A stretch of 58,488 bases of DNA, taken from the NCBI RefSeq assembly GCF_025399895.1, contig NZ_JAODUA010000028.1, forward strand, positions 1 through 58,488, written 5' to 3'. The translations under genes and the position numbers were made by a program. The stretch comes from Streptomyces sp. ASQP_92. GTDB lineage: Bacteria; Actinomycetota; Actinomycetes; Streptomycetales; Streptomycetaceae. Of this stretch, positions 8,506 through 17,625 are shown in pieces. The notes beneath the pieces are model-generated. The model made no database searches. It saw only the letters and a program-made list of their open reading frames with translations, and had not been told where the DNA came from. Numbering within the stretch: position 1 is the first letter of the stretch; every line of letters begins with the position of its first letter.

Positions 8506-8964
8506 CTAGGTGAGGCCGAGGCCAGCCAGTGCGGTCGTCCACTCCGTCGCGATCGCGTTCTGCGCCGCAGCCAGCTGGACCTTGCCGGAGATGGCCGTGT
8601 GGAGTTTGGACTCGACGCTGTGCCTGGGGTTGTTGGGGCCCGCGCCGGCTTTGTGGCCCGGAGAGGGCGGCTCCACCCAGAGATTGCGCCGATCATTGGG
8701 GTCCCCGCCCAGTTCCAGGCTGACCAGGTGGTCGTATTCGGCATCGAGCAGGGAGCCTGCGTAGCCGTAGGACTTGACGCTCGCTGCCTTCTCCGCGTCC
8801 GCAACGCTGGCAGGCGGCCGGATCGTCGCCGTGTATCCCGACCAGCAGATCGTCGTCCGCAGCCTCGCGGTGGTGACCTTCAGGTTCAGCGGCCGTGTCA
8901 CCTTCTCCGGGAGGCGTTTATCGCCGTCTTCGGGAGTCACACATCGCTGTTGGAGAAGATCCAT
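8506..8964 (-). CDS. HNH-like nuclease-fold protein, copy 1 (N-terminus uncertain)
   Basis: The reliable part is TTICWSGYTATIRPP, YGYAGSLLDAEYDHL, ELGGDPNDRRNLWVEPP and a C-terminal helix ending LAGLGLT. The DHL..LELGG...NLW pattern is that of small, often secreted, HNH-endonuclease-like proteins of actinobacteria. The usual signal peptide is not visible; the first ~40 residues (from ATG 8964) look unrelated, so the gene may be truncated at its 5' end. A second copy lies at 36.2-36.6 kb. Function is inferred from fold pattern only. Confidence 0.5.
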   Translation of the reverse strand: MDLLQQRCVTPEDGDKRLPEKVTRPLNLKVTTARLRTTICWSGYTATIRPPASVADAEKAASVKSYGYAGSLLDAEYDHLVSLELGGDPNDRRNLWVEPPSPGHKAGAGPNNPRHSVESKLHTAISGKVQLAAAQNAIATEWTTALAGLGLT

Positions 8965-9068
8965 ATCGGCGAGAACTGAAGTCGCTCACGCGTGCGAGTG
9001 CTCGTGCCCACATGGAGGAGGCAGGGCCGTAGAGTGGACTCCTCGACAAGGCGGTAGGGGCAACGGCT

Positions 9069-9542
9069 GTGGAGATCACCGTCCAGTGGATCAGGACGAC
9101 CTGGACAAAGGAATCACGGGGCGGGGACGCTGCTGCTCGAAGGAACGCGGCCCCGGTCGGCTTCGCACTCCCGCATGAGCCGGCTCCTCTCGCGCATGTG
9201 ATCCGGATGCATGAGCGCGACGGCTTCGAGCCGTATGACAGCCGGGAAGCCCTGAGCAAGGTCGATGTCCAGCTCCGTGAAGCAGATGATCGGTTGCGGG
9301 TATTTCCCCGAGTGCAGCCGCTGTTTGCCCTGCCGCCTCGGAAGCGACGGCCACCGGGTGTCCGGCTCGTCCCTGGCCAATGGGTCCGCTGGCAACTCAA
9401 CTACCGATTCAGCAGTGCACTGGGGATTCGGGGCTGGACGTACTGGCTGGACACGTTCAACATCGCATACGGCCCGGTGAATGCCGATGTGTTCTTGTCC
9501 GCACCCACCGTGTTCATCGATGAGCGCGGTCCACTCCGGTAG
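9069..9542 (+). CDS. Hypothetical protein
   Basis: A 157-residue frame from GTG 9069. The C-terminal half looks genuinely coding (RLVPGQWVRWQLNYRFS, GWTYWLDTFNIAYG, VFLSAPTVFIDERGPLR), rich in Trp/Tyr as in a beta-strand domain. I do not recognise a family. The N-terminal 30 residues are less convincing, and the purine-rich stretch GGTAGGGG upstream is only a fair ribosome-binding site. It stands alone between an HNH-like gene and an IS21 relic. Confidence 0.45.
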   Translation: MEITVQWIRTTWTKESRGGDAAARRNAAPVGFALPHEPAPLAHVIRMHERDGFEPYDSREALSKVDVQLREADDRLRVFPRVQPLFALPPRKRRPPGVRLVPGQWVRWQLNYRFSSALGIRGWTYWLDTFNIAYGPVNADVFLSAPTVFIDERGPLR

Positions 9543-9560
9543 TTCGACTGGACGTGGTCA

Positions 9561-9790
9561 CCCGATGGATCGTCCGGCCTGGGCTTTGGCCTGGGCGAGG
9601 CGGTAGGAGTCGGTGCTGGTCTCGATGATGTTGCCGCCGAAGGTGATGCGGTCGACGATGGCCGCGCAGAGCCTGGGATCGGTGAACGTCTTCCTTTCCT
9701 CACGCTCCGTCAGAACCTGGAAGAGGAGTTCAGCGCCCGAACTGCTCGACTCATCCTGGCGTGAGGGTGCGTCAGTTCGCGGGGTGCTCA
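9561..9790 (-). pseudogene. IstB-like helper ATPase, C-terminal remnant (IS21 family)
   Basis: ELLFQVLTEREERK joins directly to TFTDPRLCAAIVDRITFGGN and NIIETSTDSYRLAQAKAQAG. In IstB proteins about 14 residues (with SNESF) lie between these blocks, so an internal deletion is present. Nothing of the Walker motifs or the istA transposase remains. A mobile-element relic. Confidence 0.7.
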
Positions 9791-10053
9791 CGCTGCTGAC
9801 CCGCGAGCAGGTGGTGCTGCTGGTCGGACGCTACTTCGTCGTCGATCTCACAGCCTTCACATGTCGCTCGGGGCAGCGGCGGCCCCATGACTTCGCGGCC
9901 ACGATGTGCGGGCGGGCTGTCGCGCAGGCAAATGCGGCCCCCGCCAGGGGCATCTCGTCGGGGGCCTCCCGTGTACAGAGAGAGGGGCTGGGCCGTCTTG
10001 GTGAGGTCAGGTGTCGGCGGGACGCTGCCCGATGAGCGGTGTCAGCAGTGGAA

Positions 10054-11091
10054 TCAGTCTGCCTGCGGCCGCCATTGCCGGGTTTCTCTCCTGGAGGCCA
10101 GGCTGGCTGCTCCTGCTGCGGAGCCGGCGAGTAGCAGGGTCAGGACGAGTAGTTCGAGGCACAGGCTCAGGGACAGGTGGGCTCCTTGGCTGCCGCCGCT
10201 GATGGGCTGGGCCAATACGACGTAGGCCGCTACGCCTCCGGCTCCGGCGATGGCGATGGCGATGGCGATGGCGATGGCGATTGGCAGGCTGAGTGACCAC
10301 AGTGCTGTGGTGCGGAAGATGTTGCTGTTTCCGGTGAGCACGGTGAGTGGTGCGAGAGTGCGGGCGAAGCGGATGAACTCCGACAGTGCGGAGAAGACCA
10401 TGGCGGTGGCGATGTACAGGGTTCCGATGGTTCCGAGGAAGGGGATCCAGCGGGCTTGCAGGCCAAGGATGTTCGCCAGGACAGGCGAGACAGGAGCCCC
10501 TTGCGGAGTCCCGCACTCGCGGTCCATCAGGGAACCGTCGGGCATCTTGAGCGGGGCAGCAAGCCACCGCTCCACATACAACTTCACCCAAACGGCATCG
10601 GTGTGAGCTTCCACCGCCTTGACGAGGAGGTCCCAGGGCACGCTGTCGAAGAACTTGGCGATGTCAAACTCCACCACCCAGTCGCGTTTCCGACAGCGTT
10701 CTCTGCAACGCTCCACCGCGTTCAGCGCAGACCGCCCGGGCCGGTATCCGAAGGAATCTTGGTGGAAAACAGGCTCCACCCTTCGCATCAGATGCCTGGC
10801 CACCACGGTCTGAGCCACACGGTCGGCAACTGCGGGAATGCCGAGCATTCTCATGCCGCCGCCATGAGGCTTTGGAATCTCCACCGCACGCACGGGAGGA
10901 GGGAAGTATGAGCCCGATGACATCCGGTTCCAGACCTTATACAGATTGTTCTTCAGGTCCTTCTCGAAGTCGTCGATATTCTGCCCATCCACTCCGTATG
11001 CGCCCTTGTTCGCTCTGACTTCGACCCACGCCTCCTTGACTTCCCACTTCGAGATATCGAACGGTTTGGCTGATGACTTCAACTGGCCCAT
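10054..11091 (-). pseudogene. Truncated group II intron reverse transcriptase fused to a membrane-protein tail
   Basis: From ATG 11091 (GGGAGG 7 nt upstream) the first ~208 codons are an LtrA-type reverse transcriptase: KGAYGVDGQNIDDFEKDL, EIPKPHGGGMRMLGIPAVAD, FHQDSFGYRPGRSALNAV, WVVEFDIAKFFDSVPWDLL and GTPQGAPVSPVLANI. The homology stops at about 10468, before the catalytic YADD box, thumb/X domain and endonuclease domain. The frame then runs on into ~138 codons of an unrelated multi-segment membrane protein (FLGTIGTLYIATAMVFSAL, LSLCLELLVLTLLLAG) containing an Ile-Ala repeat. The intron is 3'-truncated and cannot splice or move. Confidence 0.75.
10246..10281. repeat. Hexanucleotide tandem repeat (GGCGAT)6
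   Basis: Six perfect copies of GGCGAT, read on the minus strand as ATCGCC and encoding repeated Ile-Ala inside a hydrophobic segment of the fused membrane-protein tail. Copy-number change would keep frame but lengthen the segment. Confidence 0.9.
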
Positions 11092-11615
11092 CGGACTCCT
11101 CCCGGATAGCTCCGGTTGATACGACACACTCAGTCACGAACGACCCGGCCCCTTCGCTCCACCCCCGTTACAGGGGCTTCACCACTACTACGGACCGGTC
11201 CGCCAGCGTGTCCCGCCTCGGTACTCAACCCCTCACGGTTTCGGCCGCTTGGAGCTCTCCCTGTCGCCCGCCCAGAAAGGCGAACAGTGTCGGGACATGC
11301 CTTCTCCTGTTCCGTGCGAAAGCAGCAGACTGGGCTCACGTCACCTGCATGCCGGACACCACCTGGCCAATAGACGGGCACCCGCCAGGCTTATCCCGGA
11401 GCTGGGTATACACCCCGGTTTTGATGTCATCTGAAGGTCTTACGACACGTCAGCGGTGATTCGTTTGCACTCGTCTTCCCAGTCCCCACCTGACACCTCT
11501 TGGATGCCTTTTCCTCATCGCTCACCACGACGGTCTTCAGCCAACGCAGCATGAGGCGGTTTGAAGCCTCCCCCCGCAGGGCGACTTCGAAGGGCCATAC
11601 CTTCATCTCTCGCAC
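11092..11615 (-). mobile_element. 5' RNA part of a group II intron
   Basis: On the minus strand the sequence starts GTGCGAGAG at 11615, matching the GUGYG 5' boundary of group II introns. It includes stretches typical of bacterial intron domains I-III (AAACCGTGAGGGGTTGAG, CCGAGGCGGGACAC, GAAGCCCCTGTAACGGGG) before the reverse-transcriptase start. The 3' domains V/VI are missing. The intron lies against an IS110 transposase remnant on the opposite strand, its probable insertion target. Confidence 0.6.
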
Positions 11616-11775
11616 AGCATCGCTTCTGGGAGCTGCCCTACAAACAGATCCCTTTCGCGTTCAGGACACAAACACCCAGGCCCTGCTCTGCCTCGCCCGA
11701 CGCCGGGCCGATGTCCTCTTCGCCATGCCCCGCGACGGCACGTTCTACGAACCGCAGCCCGCTACAACGATGTGA
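11616..11775 (+). pseudogene. IS110-family transposase, C-terminal remnant
   Basis: The frame TQALLCLARRRADVLFAMPR followed by DGTFYEPQP matches the conserved C-terminus of IS110-type transposases. The upstream part is missing because the intron 5' end abuts at 11615/11616. It ends at TGA 11773-11775. Confidence 0.6.
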
Positions 11776-11781
11776 GAACCG

Positions 11782-12090
11782 CTAGAGAGGCGCATCGCAG
11801 TCAAACTCGAACGTCGCCTTGGCGGCATCAGCGGGGAACTCAGGGTGGTCGTGCCAGATTCCAGCGAGGGCGACCAAAAGATTCCATGCGGCGGCTGCCA
11901 CATCGGTCGTTGCCCCGTTCGCGGGCGGAGCGGTCCGGTGAAAGCGCACTGCAAAGATCTGCCTGTCCGCGGCCACACGAAGGGCTGTCGCCGTGAGGCG
12001 GGCTTCACCTTGAAGCGAAGCCGGGTCAGGGATGCGGTCCCGCACGAAACGGACCAGCCGATTGATCTGGTCCTCAGTGATCCGCTCCAC
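11782..12090 (-). CDS. Hypothetical protein
   Basis: A 102-residue protein from GTG 12090, chosen because TGGGGGAA lies just upstream; the frame is open further. It contains ERITEDQINRLVRFVRDRIP, ARLTATALRVAADRQIF and an acidic tail ending EFDCDAPL. Soluble, mixed helix, no domain I recognise. It lies between mobile-element relics but has normal Streptomyces codon use, so it may be an intact accessory gene. Confidence 0.5.
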   Translation of the reverse strand: MERITEDQINRLVRFVRDRIPDPASLQGEARLTATALRVAADRQIFAVRFHRTAPPANGATTDVAAAAWNLLVALAGIWHDHPEFPADAAKATFEFDCDAPL

Positions 12091-12699
12091 CGTTCCCCCA
12101 TAGTTAGCAAGCCCTTTCACCTGGCGCGGCGCCAACTATCGCACCTGCCGCGGACCGCTGACGCCCGGAAAGCCTTTGCGGACGCCTCAATGCCTTGACC
12201 AAAGACATAGGGGCCCCCGGGCCTTGCCCCAGGCCGCGGTTGTGGCGTTCGTGAACGCCCTGTCCCCGGGCGGGCTCCCGGCGGGGGGACAAGGCACGTG
12301 CAGGCACTGGGCGTGCCGCTTAATGAACGCGTCCTGTGGTCCAGGCATCCGCGTCCGGCATGCCCGGCGGCTGCCCGGATGGACCAGTCTCGACGCGATC
12401 CGCCTCGATCACCAAGCCGAACAACACAACAACCGCCCCACCCACGCCCGAACCACACCCCGCCCGCTCACCACAAACCCCATCAGGACACAACGCTGCG
12501 CCAGCGAAAACACCCACCAGCCCTTTACAGGGCATGACCACCCGGGGGACACGGAAAAACTCCCAACAAAACCGGGATACCCCCAGCACAACACGGCACC
12601 CGTACCTCAACCACAACCCCACGAAACGACACCCCACACCGACTCACCCGCCGGTGCCAGGGTCTTGGCGTCGGCCTCTTCGGTACAACCGAGGCCGGG
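12091..12699. other. Intergenic with strand-asymmetric C/A-rich stretch
   Basis: No supported gene in about 600 bp. From about 12410 to 12660 the plus strand is C/A-rich and very poor in G and T (CAACACAACAACCGCCCC and similar runs). The plus-strand open frame across it has no ribosome-binding site and a His/Pro/Thr-biased product, so I do not call it. Confidence 0.5.
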
Positions 12700-13137
12700 T
12701 CAGAGCGCGGCAAGGACGCACGCTGCCACGAACGCCACCTGGAGGAACGTGCGCGGGACCAGTGGCATGACCGGCTTGCCGTTGAGCATGAGCCCGGACC
12801 GGGCGGCATGGACATTGGCGGGGAACATCGCCAGCAGCATGACCGTGAGCGCTATCGCGGCCAGGGGGCGGGTCACAGGAAGCAGCAGGCCGCCCGCTCC
12901 GGCCAGTTCGAGTAGGCCGGTGGCCGTCACCAGCAGGTCTGCCCGTGGCAGTGCAGGCGGGACCATGGCGATCATCCCGGCTCGGCGACCCGTGAAATGG
13001 GCGACGCCGGTGAGCGTGAACATCAACGCCAACGCGACGCACAACGCGGGCTGCCAGCCATCCAGGACGGAGAGGCCCAGCAGTCCGGCAAGGCGGGCCA
13101 GGATCCAACCGACGACGAGCACGATCAAGGGAGCCAT
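12700..13137 (-). CDS. DoxX family membrane protein
   Basis: A 145-residue integral membrane protein with four hydrophobic segments. FTLTGVAHFTGRRAGMIAMV and TGLLELAGAGGLLLP are the DoxX signature regions. DoxX-like proteins are linked to redox or thiol homeostasis in other bacteria; the exact role here is unknown. ATG 13137 has GGAAGG about 11 nt upstream. Divergent from the TetR gene at 13236, its probable repressor. Confidence 0.85.
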   Translation of the reverse strand: MAPLIVLVVGWILARLAGLLGLSVLDGWQPALCVALALMFTLTGVAHFTGRRAGMIAMVPPALPRADLLVTATGLLELAGAGGLLLPVTRPLAAIALTVMLLAMFPANVHAARSGLMLNGKPVMPLVPRTFLQVAFVAACVLAAL

Positions 13138-13166
13138 TACGGGTTCATCCTTCCGATTACAAAATC

Positions 13167-13207
13167 TTGACAGTGGAAAGATTCACCGGCCGCACCCATC
13201 TTGTCAA
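13167..13207. promoter_or_regulatory. Divergent doxX/tetR control region with TTGACA inverted repeat
   Basis: TTGACA at 13167-13172 and its complement TGTCAA at 13202-13207 lie between the two genes. The minus-strand copy is placed correctly for a -35 box of doxX. The arrangement may combine promoter and TetR operator. Confidence 0.35.
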
Positions 13208-13235
13208 TGCCTAGATCTGGGTTAGGCTCGATCCC

Positions 13236-13835
13236 ATGACAACCCCTGCCTCCGCGTCCCGCCCCGCAGCGGACCGCCAGAGCTACCATCACGGCGGCCT
13301 TCGCCGCGCGCTCCTGACCGCAGCCGTCGAGGCCATCGAGGAATCCGGTGCCACCGCGGTGAGCCTGCGCGACCTCGCCCGACGAGCCGGCGTCTCCCAT
13401 GCCGCACCCGCCCACCACTTCGGCGACAAGGCCGGCCTGCTCACCGCAGTGGCCGTCGAAGGGTTCGACCTGTTCGCCGACGCGCTCAACGCCGCCTGGG
13501 AACGGACCGGCGACTTCGCCGAGGTCGGCGTCGCCTACGTACGGTTCGGGCTGACCCATCGCGGGCACTTCGAGGTGATGTTCCAACCCGCCCTGTGCCG
13601 CACGGACTCCGCCGACCTGACCGCCGCCCGGGCCCGCGCGGCCAAGTCACTGCGCGACGGCGCAGCCCTCCTGGCCGCCCGAACCGAAGACGGGGACCAC
13701 CAGATCGCCATGATGGCGGCCTGGTCACTGGTTCACGGGTTCACGGCACTGCAGCTCAGTAACACCCTCCCGCTACCGCCGACCGCCGATCCGGAGAGCG
13801 TGGCGCGGCAGGTCACCAGATTCCTCGCCCAGTAG
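13236..13835 (+). CDS. TetR/AcrR family regulator
   Basis: A 199-residue repressor. The N-terminal HTH is YHHGGLRRALLTAAVEAIEE with AVSLRDLARRAGVSHAAPAHHFGDKAGLL split over residues about 17-65. The C-terminal ligand domain belongs to the WHG type (FEVMFQP, SLVHGFTALQL). Divergent orientation relative to doxX suggests it controls that gene and itself. Confidence 0.92.
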   Translation: MTTPASASRPAADRQSYHHGGLRRALLTAAVEAIEESGATAVSLRDLARRAGVSHAAPAHHFGDKAGLLTAVAVEGFDLFADALNAAWERTGDFAEVGVAYVRFGLTHRGHFEVMFQPALCRTDSADLTAARARAAKSLRDGAALLAARTEDGDHQIAMMAAWSLVHGFTALQLSNTLPLPPTADPESVARQVTRFLAQ

Positions 13836-14189
13836 AGCAAGTTCGGTCATGCTGATCGCTGCCCTGGTGGCGGACTAGCTGTTGGTCGGCGCGCGTGGGT
13901 CTGGATCCCGGACTGCACGTCGGCGGTCACGGTGCGGGGAGCGACGACCCCGTCGAAGGCAGGTTCAGCTCCTGTTTGGTTCTGCCCTCGCCACCGGCGG
14001 CACGGGCATAGTGCGGGGCCCTGGATCCCTCTTGAGGGCGAAAAGGGCTTATATGCCGCCAGATTGGCGGGATGCAGGGACAGACCTGCCCCGCCTTGGC
14101 AGTGTTCGCGGCGCCCGGAGGCACAGCTCTCGCCCGCGGCGTGCTGGCGGCCGCACGAGCCCAAGGCGCGAGGGTGTGGTTGTGGTTGT
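13836..14189. other. Intergenic, no supported gene
   Basis: About 350 bp between tetR and the tniQ remnant. Overlapping open frames on both strands are long only because of GC content and have no good starts. No terminator-like hairpin was identified. Confidence 0.4.
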
Positions 14190-15146
14190 GGATGCGGTCC
14201 TGCGGGTGACTCCCCTCGCGGGATGACGACCTGATCCTTTCTGCACCGCATCGCAGGCGCCTACCGGCTGCGAGCGGCTGATCTGCTGACAGCGTGGCAG
14301 TGGAACAACCCCGTGCAGGCGCACAGCGCTGCGCGTACCGACGGCGAGGTGCTCCTCGACGACGCGGCCAGGGCGCAGCTGGCCGGCTGGTGCCGTGTGC
14401 CGGTGGAGCATCTGGCACGGGCGTTGCCGTCCTTAACGTCCCGGCCGCCCGTGCCGACTCGGAGCGACGGCGGGCAGGGACGGGGGCAGCCGACGTGGCA
14501 GGCGAAATCCGGTACATGGGGATTGGTGGCGGTCGGGTGCCGGCTGTGCGCAGCCCGCCGCGGCAGTGGCGGCGGTCGGGTGTGGGTGTACCGGGCGCGG
14601 TGGCGGCGGTTGTGCGCACGCCATGGCCGGTGGCTGCTGGATGTGGATGAGGGACATCCGCTTGAGTTCGTCGATGCCGGCTTCCTGACACGCGAGTTGA
14701 GGCGGACCCAGGAGCGCTGGAAGCGGGCTGCGCGGAGGGCGGTAGCAGCTGGCGCAGTGCCTGGAGAGGCTTTCGCGCTGGCGCGCGCGGTGGCATGCGA
14801 GTGGTGGGAACGGGAGGGCTTCCGGGAGCGGGACGCGCTGTGGCGGCTACGGCTGGATGAAGCAGTGGACCGGACACGCCGGCGAGAGCTGGCTCCGGTG
14901 GGCTGGGGTGAGCGGCAGTGGCGGCTGCTGGTGCGCGACGCGGGGCTTTTCGCTGATGTCGCCGCGGCCGCCGCGGTGCTGGTGGATCCGCGGATCCAGC
15001 AGCTTGCCGGGCCTTGCTGGCGGCCAGGGCAGCGGGCAGCGGTGTTCCCTGGTGCAGCGCCGCGGCGATGGCGTCGATCCAGGCGTGCTCGGTCATGGAC
15101 CATCCGCAGTACACGTCGCGCCCGCGGTGTGCGAGTGGGGGCTTGA
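14190..15146 (+). pseudogene. TniQ-family transposition protein, frameshifted
   Basis: LRVTPLAG in one frame is followed by a stop, and the protein resumes one frame over with FLHRIAGAYRLRAADLLTAW. Then come QLAGWCRVPVEHLARALPS, GCRLCAARR, RWRRLCARHGRWLLD and RDAGLFADVAAAAAVLVDP. This is the arrangement of TniQ proteins: a short conserved N-terminus, a zinc-binding Cys/His region and a helical C-terminus. TniQ partners Tn5053-like or Tn7-like transposases; none is present. Recognisable homology fades after about 15030. Confidence 0.6.
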
Positions 15147-15282
15147 GGACGAGTTCCTGCCGATGGGTGGGCAGGTAGTGCACGGGGTCGACGTCCTCGC
15201 CGTCGACCTGGACGGGCCCGTTGCGGCCGGTGCGGGTCCAGCCCGGCAGTCGCTGCACGGCCTGCGTATCGCGGGCGGTCAT
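15010..15282 (-). CDS. Hypothetical protein fragment
   Basis: A stretch starting MTARDTQAVQRLPGWTRTG and containing DGEDVDPVHYLPTHRQELVL and DVYCGWSMTEHAWIDAIA has the look of real protein, with varied polar and aromatic residues. The long minus-strand frame continues into Pro/Arg/Ala noise opposite tniQ, so the true end is not visible. It partly overlaps the tail of the TniQ frame; only one of them can be native. Unidentified. Confidence 0.3.
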
Positions 15283-15540
15283 CGTCACGGGTCTCCTGCT
15301 GCCGGCGGTGCCAGGGCGTTCTTTGCTGTCCATCGCCGCATCGTGGAGGCCGGTGTACAGCACTGCCTGCCCGCGCCGGTGGGCCTGGGCGGGCGGTCGG
15401 GTCATCGGCGGGGCAGTGAGTGCGTGGGTGAGGGCAGCGGGGTGCTCATACTGAAGCGGCCCTGGCCGGTGCCGAGGTACATGTGATGGTGTGCGCCCTC
15501 GGCGCTGCGGCACCCAGTCCGGTGGTCTCGGCGGCGTGTC

Positions 15541-16434
15541 TCAGGAGGTCGAGGCAATTGCTCGGGTGACGGCCGTGATCGCCGGGGTGGGGCGGCCGGG
15601 GAGGCGGGCCACGAGAACCCGGCGGATCTCGGGTGGTGCGCCTTCGACGTGCAGCAGGCTCACCCCGGGCGGCAGTACCGGCGAGAGCCGCGAGGGCACC
15701 GTTGTCACCCCGAAGTCACCGGCGACCAGCTGAAGCTTCGTCAGCCAGTCGCGCGCGCAGTGGACGATGTCCGGCCGTCCGGGCAGACCGGGCCAGACGC
15801 CGAGCATGGGCTCGGTGTTCCGCGCCGGGGTGGCGATCCAGGGGACGTCGACCAGTTCGTCGACGTGCACCGCGGTGCGGCCGGCGAACTCTCCGGTCGA
15901 GGACACCGCCACGACCAGTTCGGTGTCCGCGACCGTTTCGATATGCAGGCGCGGTGACTCGCCGTCGAGGGGGCGGTGCGGTGGGCGGGATGTCAGTACG
16001 GCGAGGTCGATCGAGCCCGCGCGCAGGGCCCGGACCAGGGAGGGCGTGGTGCCCTCGGTGGTCGTGACCGTGATCTGCGGGTCGGTCGCCGCGAGGCGGG
16101 TGAGTGAGGGAGGCAGGATGGCCGCGCCCGCGCTCAGGAACAGTCCGAGCCGCACCAGTTCGGTCCGCGGGACGGTGCCGGTGAGGTCGCGCTCGGCGGC
16201 CGTCAGACAGTCCAGGATCGTGCGAGCGTGGCGCAACAGGGTCAGTCCCGCGGGGGTGAGCCGCACTCCGTCGGGGCGCCGTTCGAAGAGGGCGGTGCCC
16301 GCGCTTCGTTCGAGGGAGGCCGCCTGGCGGGAGACCGCCGACTGGGTGTAGCCGAGCCGGGTGGCCGCTGCGGTGAAGCTGCCGGACTCGGCGATCTGCC
16401 GCAAAACCCGCAGGCCTGTGCTGGAGATGTCCAT
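15541..16434 (-). CDS. LysR family transcriptional regulator
   Basis: A 297-residue regulator. The winged HTH is MDISSTGLRVLRQIAESGSF with AAATRLGYTQSAVSRQAASL, and the C-terminal periplasmic-binding-protein-like effector domain includes VRLGLFLSAGAAILPPSL and IDLAVLTSRP. I start at MDIS (16434); a GTG 18 bp upstream is possible. Divergent from an MDR oxidoreductase gene 102 bp away, the classic LysR-target layout. Confidence 0.92.
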   Translation of the reverse strand: MDISSTGLRVLRQIAESGSFTAAATRLGYTQSAVSRQAASLERSAGTALFERRPDGVRLTPAGLTLLRHARTILDCLTAAERDLTGTVPRTELVRLGLFLSAGAAILPPSLTRLAATDPQITVTTTEGTTPSLVRALRAGSIDLAVLTSRPPHRPLDGESPRLHIETVADTELVVAVSSTGEFAGRTAVHVDELVDVPWIATPARNTEPMLGVWPGLPGRPDIVHCARDWLTKLQLVAGDFGVTTVPSRLSPVLPPGVSLLHVEGAPPEIRRVLVARLPGRPTPAITAVTRAIASTS

Positions 16435-16443
16435 GCGGCATAC

Positions 16444-16488
16444 GCATACCACGGATGCTCGATCGTCGCTTCCCGCATGTTCGATGCG
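16444..16488. promoter_or_regulatory. Two palindromes in the LysR/oxidoreductase intergenic region
   Basis: GCAT-N7-ATGC at 16444-16458 and CGCAT-N5-ATGCG at 16474-16488 are both exact, centred about 30 bp apart. This fits a LysR recognition plus activation site pair between the divergent genes. Confidence 0.45.
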
Positions 16489-16536
16489 CTCCTAGTGTCG
16501 ATCGCGACGAACACGGACGAACACGGAGGACATCAC

Positions 16537-17625
16537 ATGCGAGCAGCAGTTCTGACGCAGTTCGGTGCCCCGCTCACGGTGCGGGAGGTTCCCGATCCCG
16601 AGGCCGGCGGCGGTGAGGTGGTGGTCGAGGTCCTCGCCGCCGCCGTGGCGCCGTACGCTGCCGAGGTCTTCAGCGGCAAGCGGAACTACCCTCTGGTCCC
16701 GCCCGTCGTGCCCGGGATCGGCGGCGTGGGCCGGGTCGTCCACGTGGGCCCGGACGCCACCCGGCTGCGCTCCGGAGACCTGGTGTGGTGCGACTCGACG
16801 GTGCGCTCGCGCGATGACGCCCTGACGCCCGACATCACGCTCCAGGGCTGGAGTTCGCGCGGTGAGGGCGGCGCACGCCTCGCCCGGCACCTGCACGACG
16901 GATCGTTCGCTGAGCTCATGCGGGTCCCGACGGAGAACGTCTACCCGCTCCCCGCGGCGGCGGGGGACGACCCGGCCCGCTGGGCCGCGCTCGGCGTGCA
17001 CGTCATCCCGTACGGCGGCCTGCTGGCCGGCGGGCTCGCAGCCGGTGAGACGCTGCTCGTCAACGGAGCCACGGGCAACCTCGGCAGCAGCGCGGTCGCG
17101 GTCGCACTCGCCATGGGGGCGGGCCGCGTGGTCGCCGCAGGCCGCAACCAGGCCGCGCTCGACCTCCTCACCGACCGGTTCGGTCTGCTCGTGCGGCCGG
17201 TCCCGCTCACCGGGGACGAGGCCGACGACCGCGCGGCGATGTCCGCAGCTGCCGACGGCCCGATCGACATGGTGATCGACCTGCTACCGCCGAGCGCGCC
17301 CAGCTCGGCAGCGCGCACGGCAGCCATGACCGTGCGCGAATACGGCCGCGTCGTTCTCATGGGCGGCGTCGGCATGCTCGGCGGCGACGACCTCGCCCTC
17401 CCCTACCCATGGATCATGCGCAACTCGATCACCGTGCGCGGCCAGTGGATGTACCCGCGTACCGCGAACGTCGGCATCATCAGGCTCCTCGCCTCGGGCA
17501 CCCTGGACCTCGCCACCGAACGGGTCCGGTCGTTCGGGCTCGACGCCGTCAACGACGCCGTCACGTACGCCGCCTCACATGGCGGCCCGTTCGACCGCAC
17601 CACCCTCACCCCACCGGATCGCTGA
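16537..17625 (+). CDS. Zinc-independent MDR oxidoreductase (quinone-oxidoreductase-like)
   Basis: A 362-residue medium-chain dehydrogenase/reductase. The N-terminal GroES-like domain starts MRAAVLTQFGAPLTVREVPD. The nucleotide-binding Rossmann domain carries NGATGNLGSSAVAVAL (about 180-195), with GRVVLMGGVGM further on. The cysteine cluster of structural-zinc alcohol dehydrogenases is absent, which suggests an NAD(P)H-dependent enoyl/quinone reductase. ATG 16537 has CGGAGGA 7 nt upstream. Probably controlled by the divergent LysR. Confidence 0.88.
   Translation: MRAAVLTQFGAPLTVREVPDPEAGGGEVVVEVLAAAVAPYAAEVFSGKRNYPLVPPVVPGIGGVGRVVHVGPDATRLRSGDLVWCDSTVRSRDDALTPDITLQGWSSRGEGGARLARHLHDGSFAELMRVPTENVYPLPAAAGDDPARWAALGVHVIPYGGLLAGGLAAGETLLVNGATGNLGSSAVAVALAMGAGRVVAAGRNQAALDLLTDRFGLLVRPVPLTGDEADDRAAMSAAADGPIDMVIDLLPPSAPSSAARTAAMTVREYGRVVLMGGVGMLGGDDLALPYPWIMRNSITVRGQWMYPRTANVGIIRLLASGTLDLATERVRSFGLDAVNDAVTYAASHGGPFDRTTLTPPDR

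Noticed and set aside
10246..10281. Short tandem repeat considered as CRISPR-like
   Set aside because: Six contiguous hexamers without spacers; a microsatellite. No CRISPR array or cas gene was seen anywhere in the window.
12176..13225. 349-codon plus-strand open frame
   Set aside because: Runs across the C/A-rich stretch and then antisense to doxX; no start context and strongly biased residues.
13927..15513. 528-codon minus-strand open frame
   Set aside because: Most of it is Pro/Arg/Ala/Ser-biased and lies opposite the better supported tniQ remnant; only the first ~90 codons after 15282 look protein-like and are listed separately.
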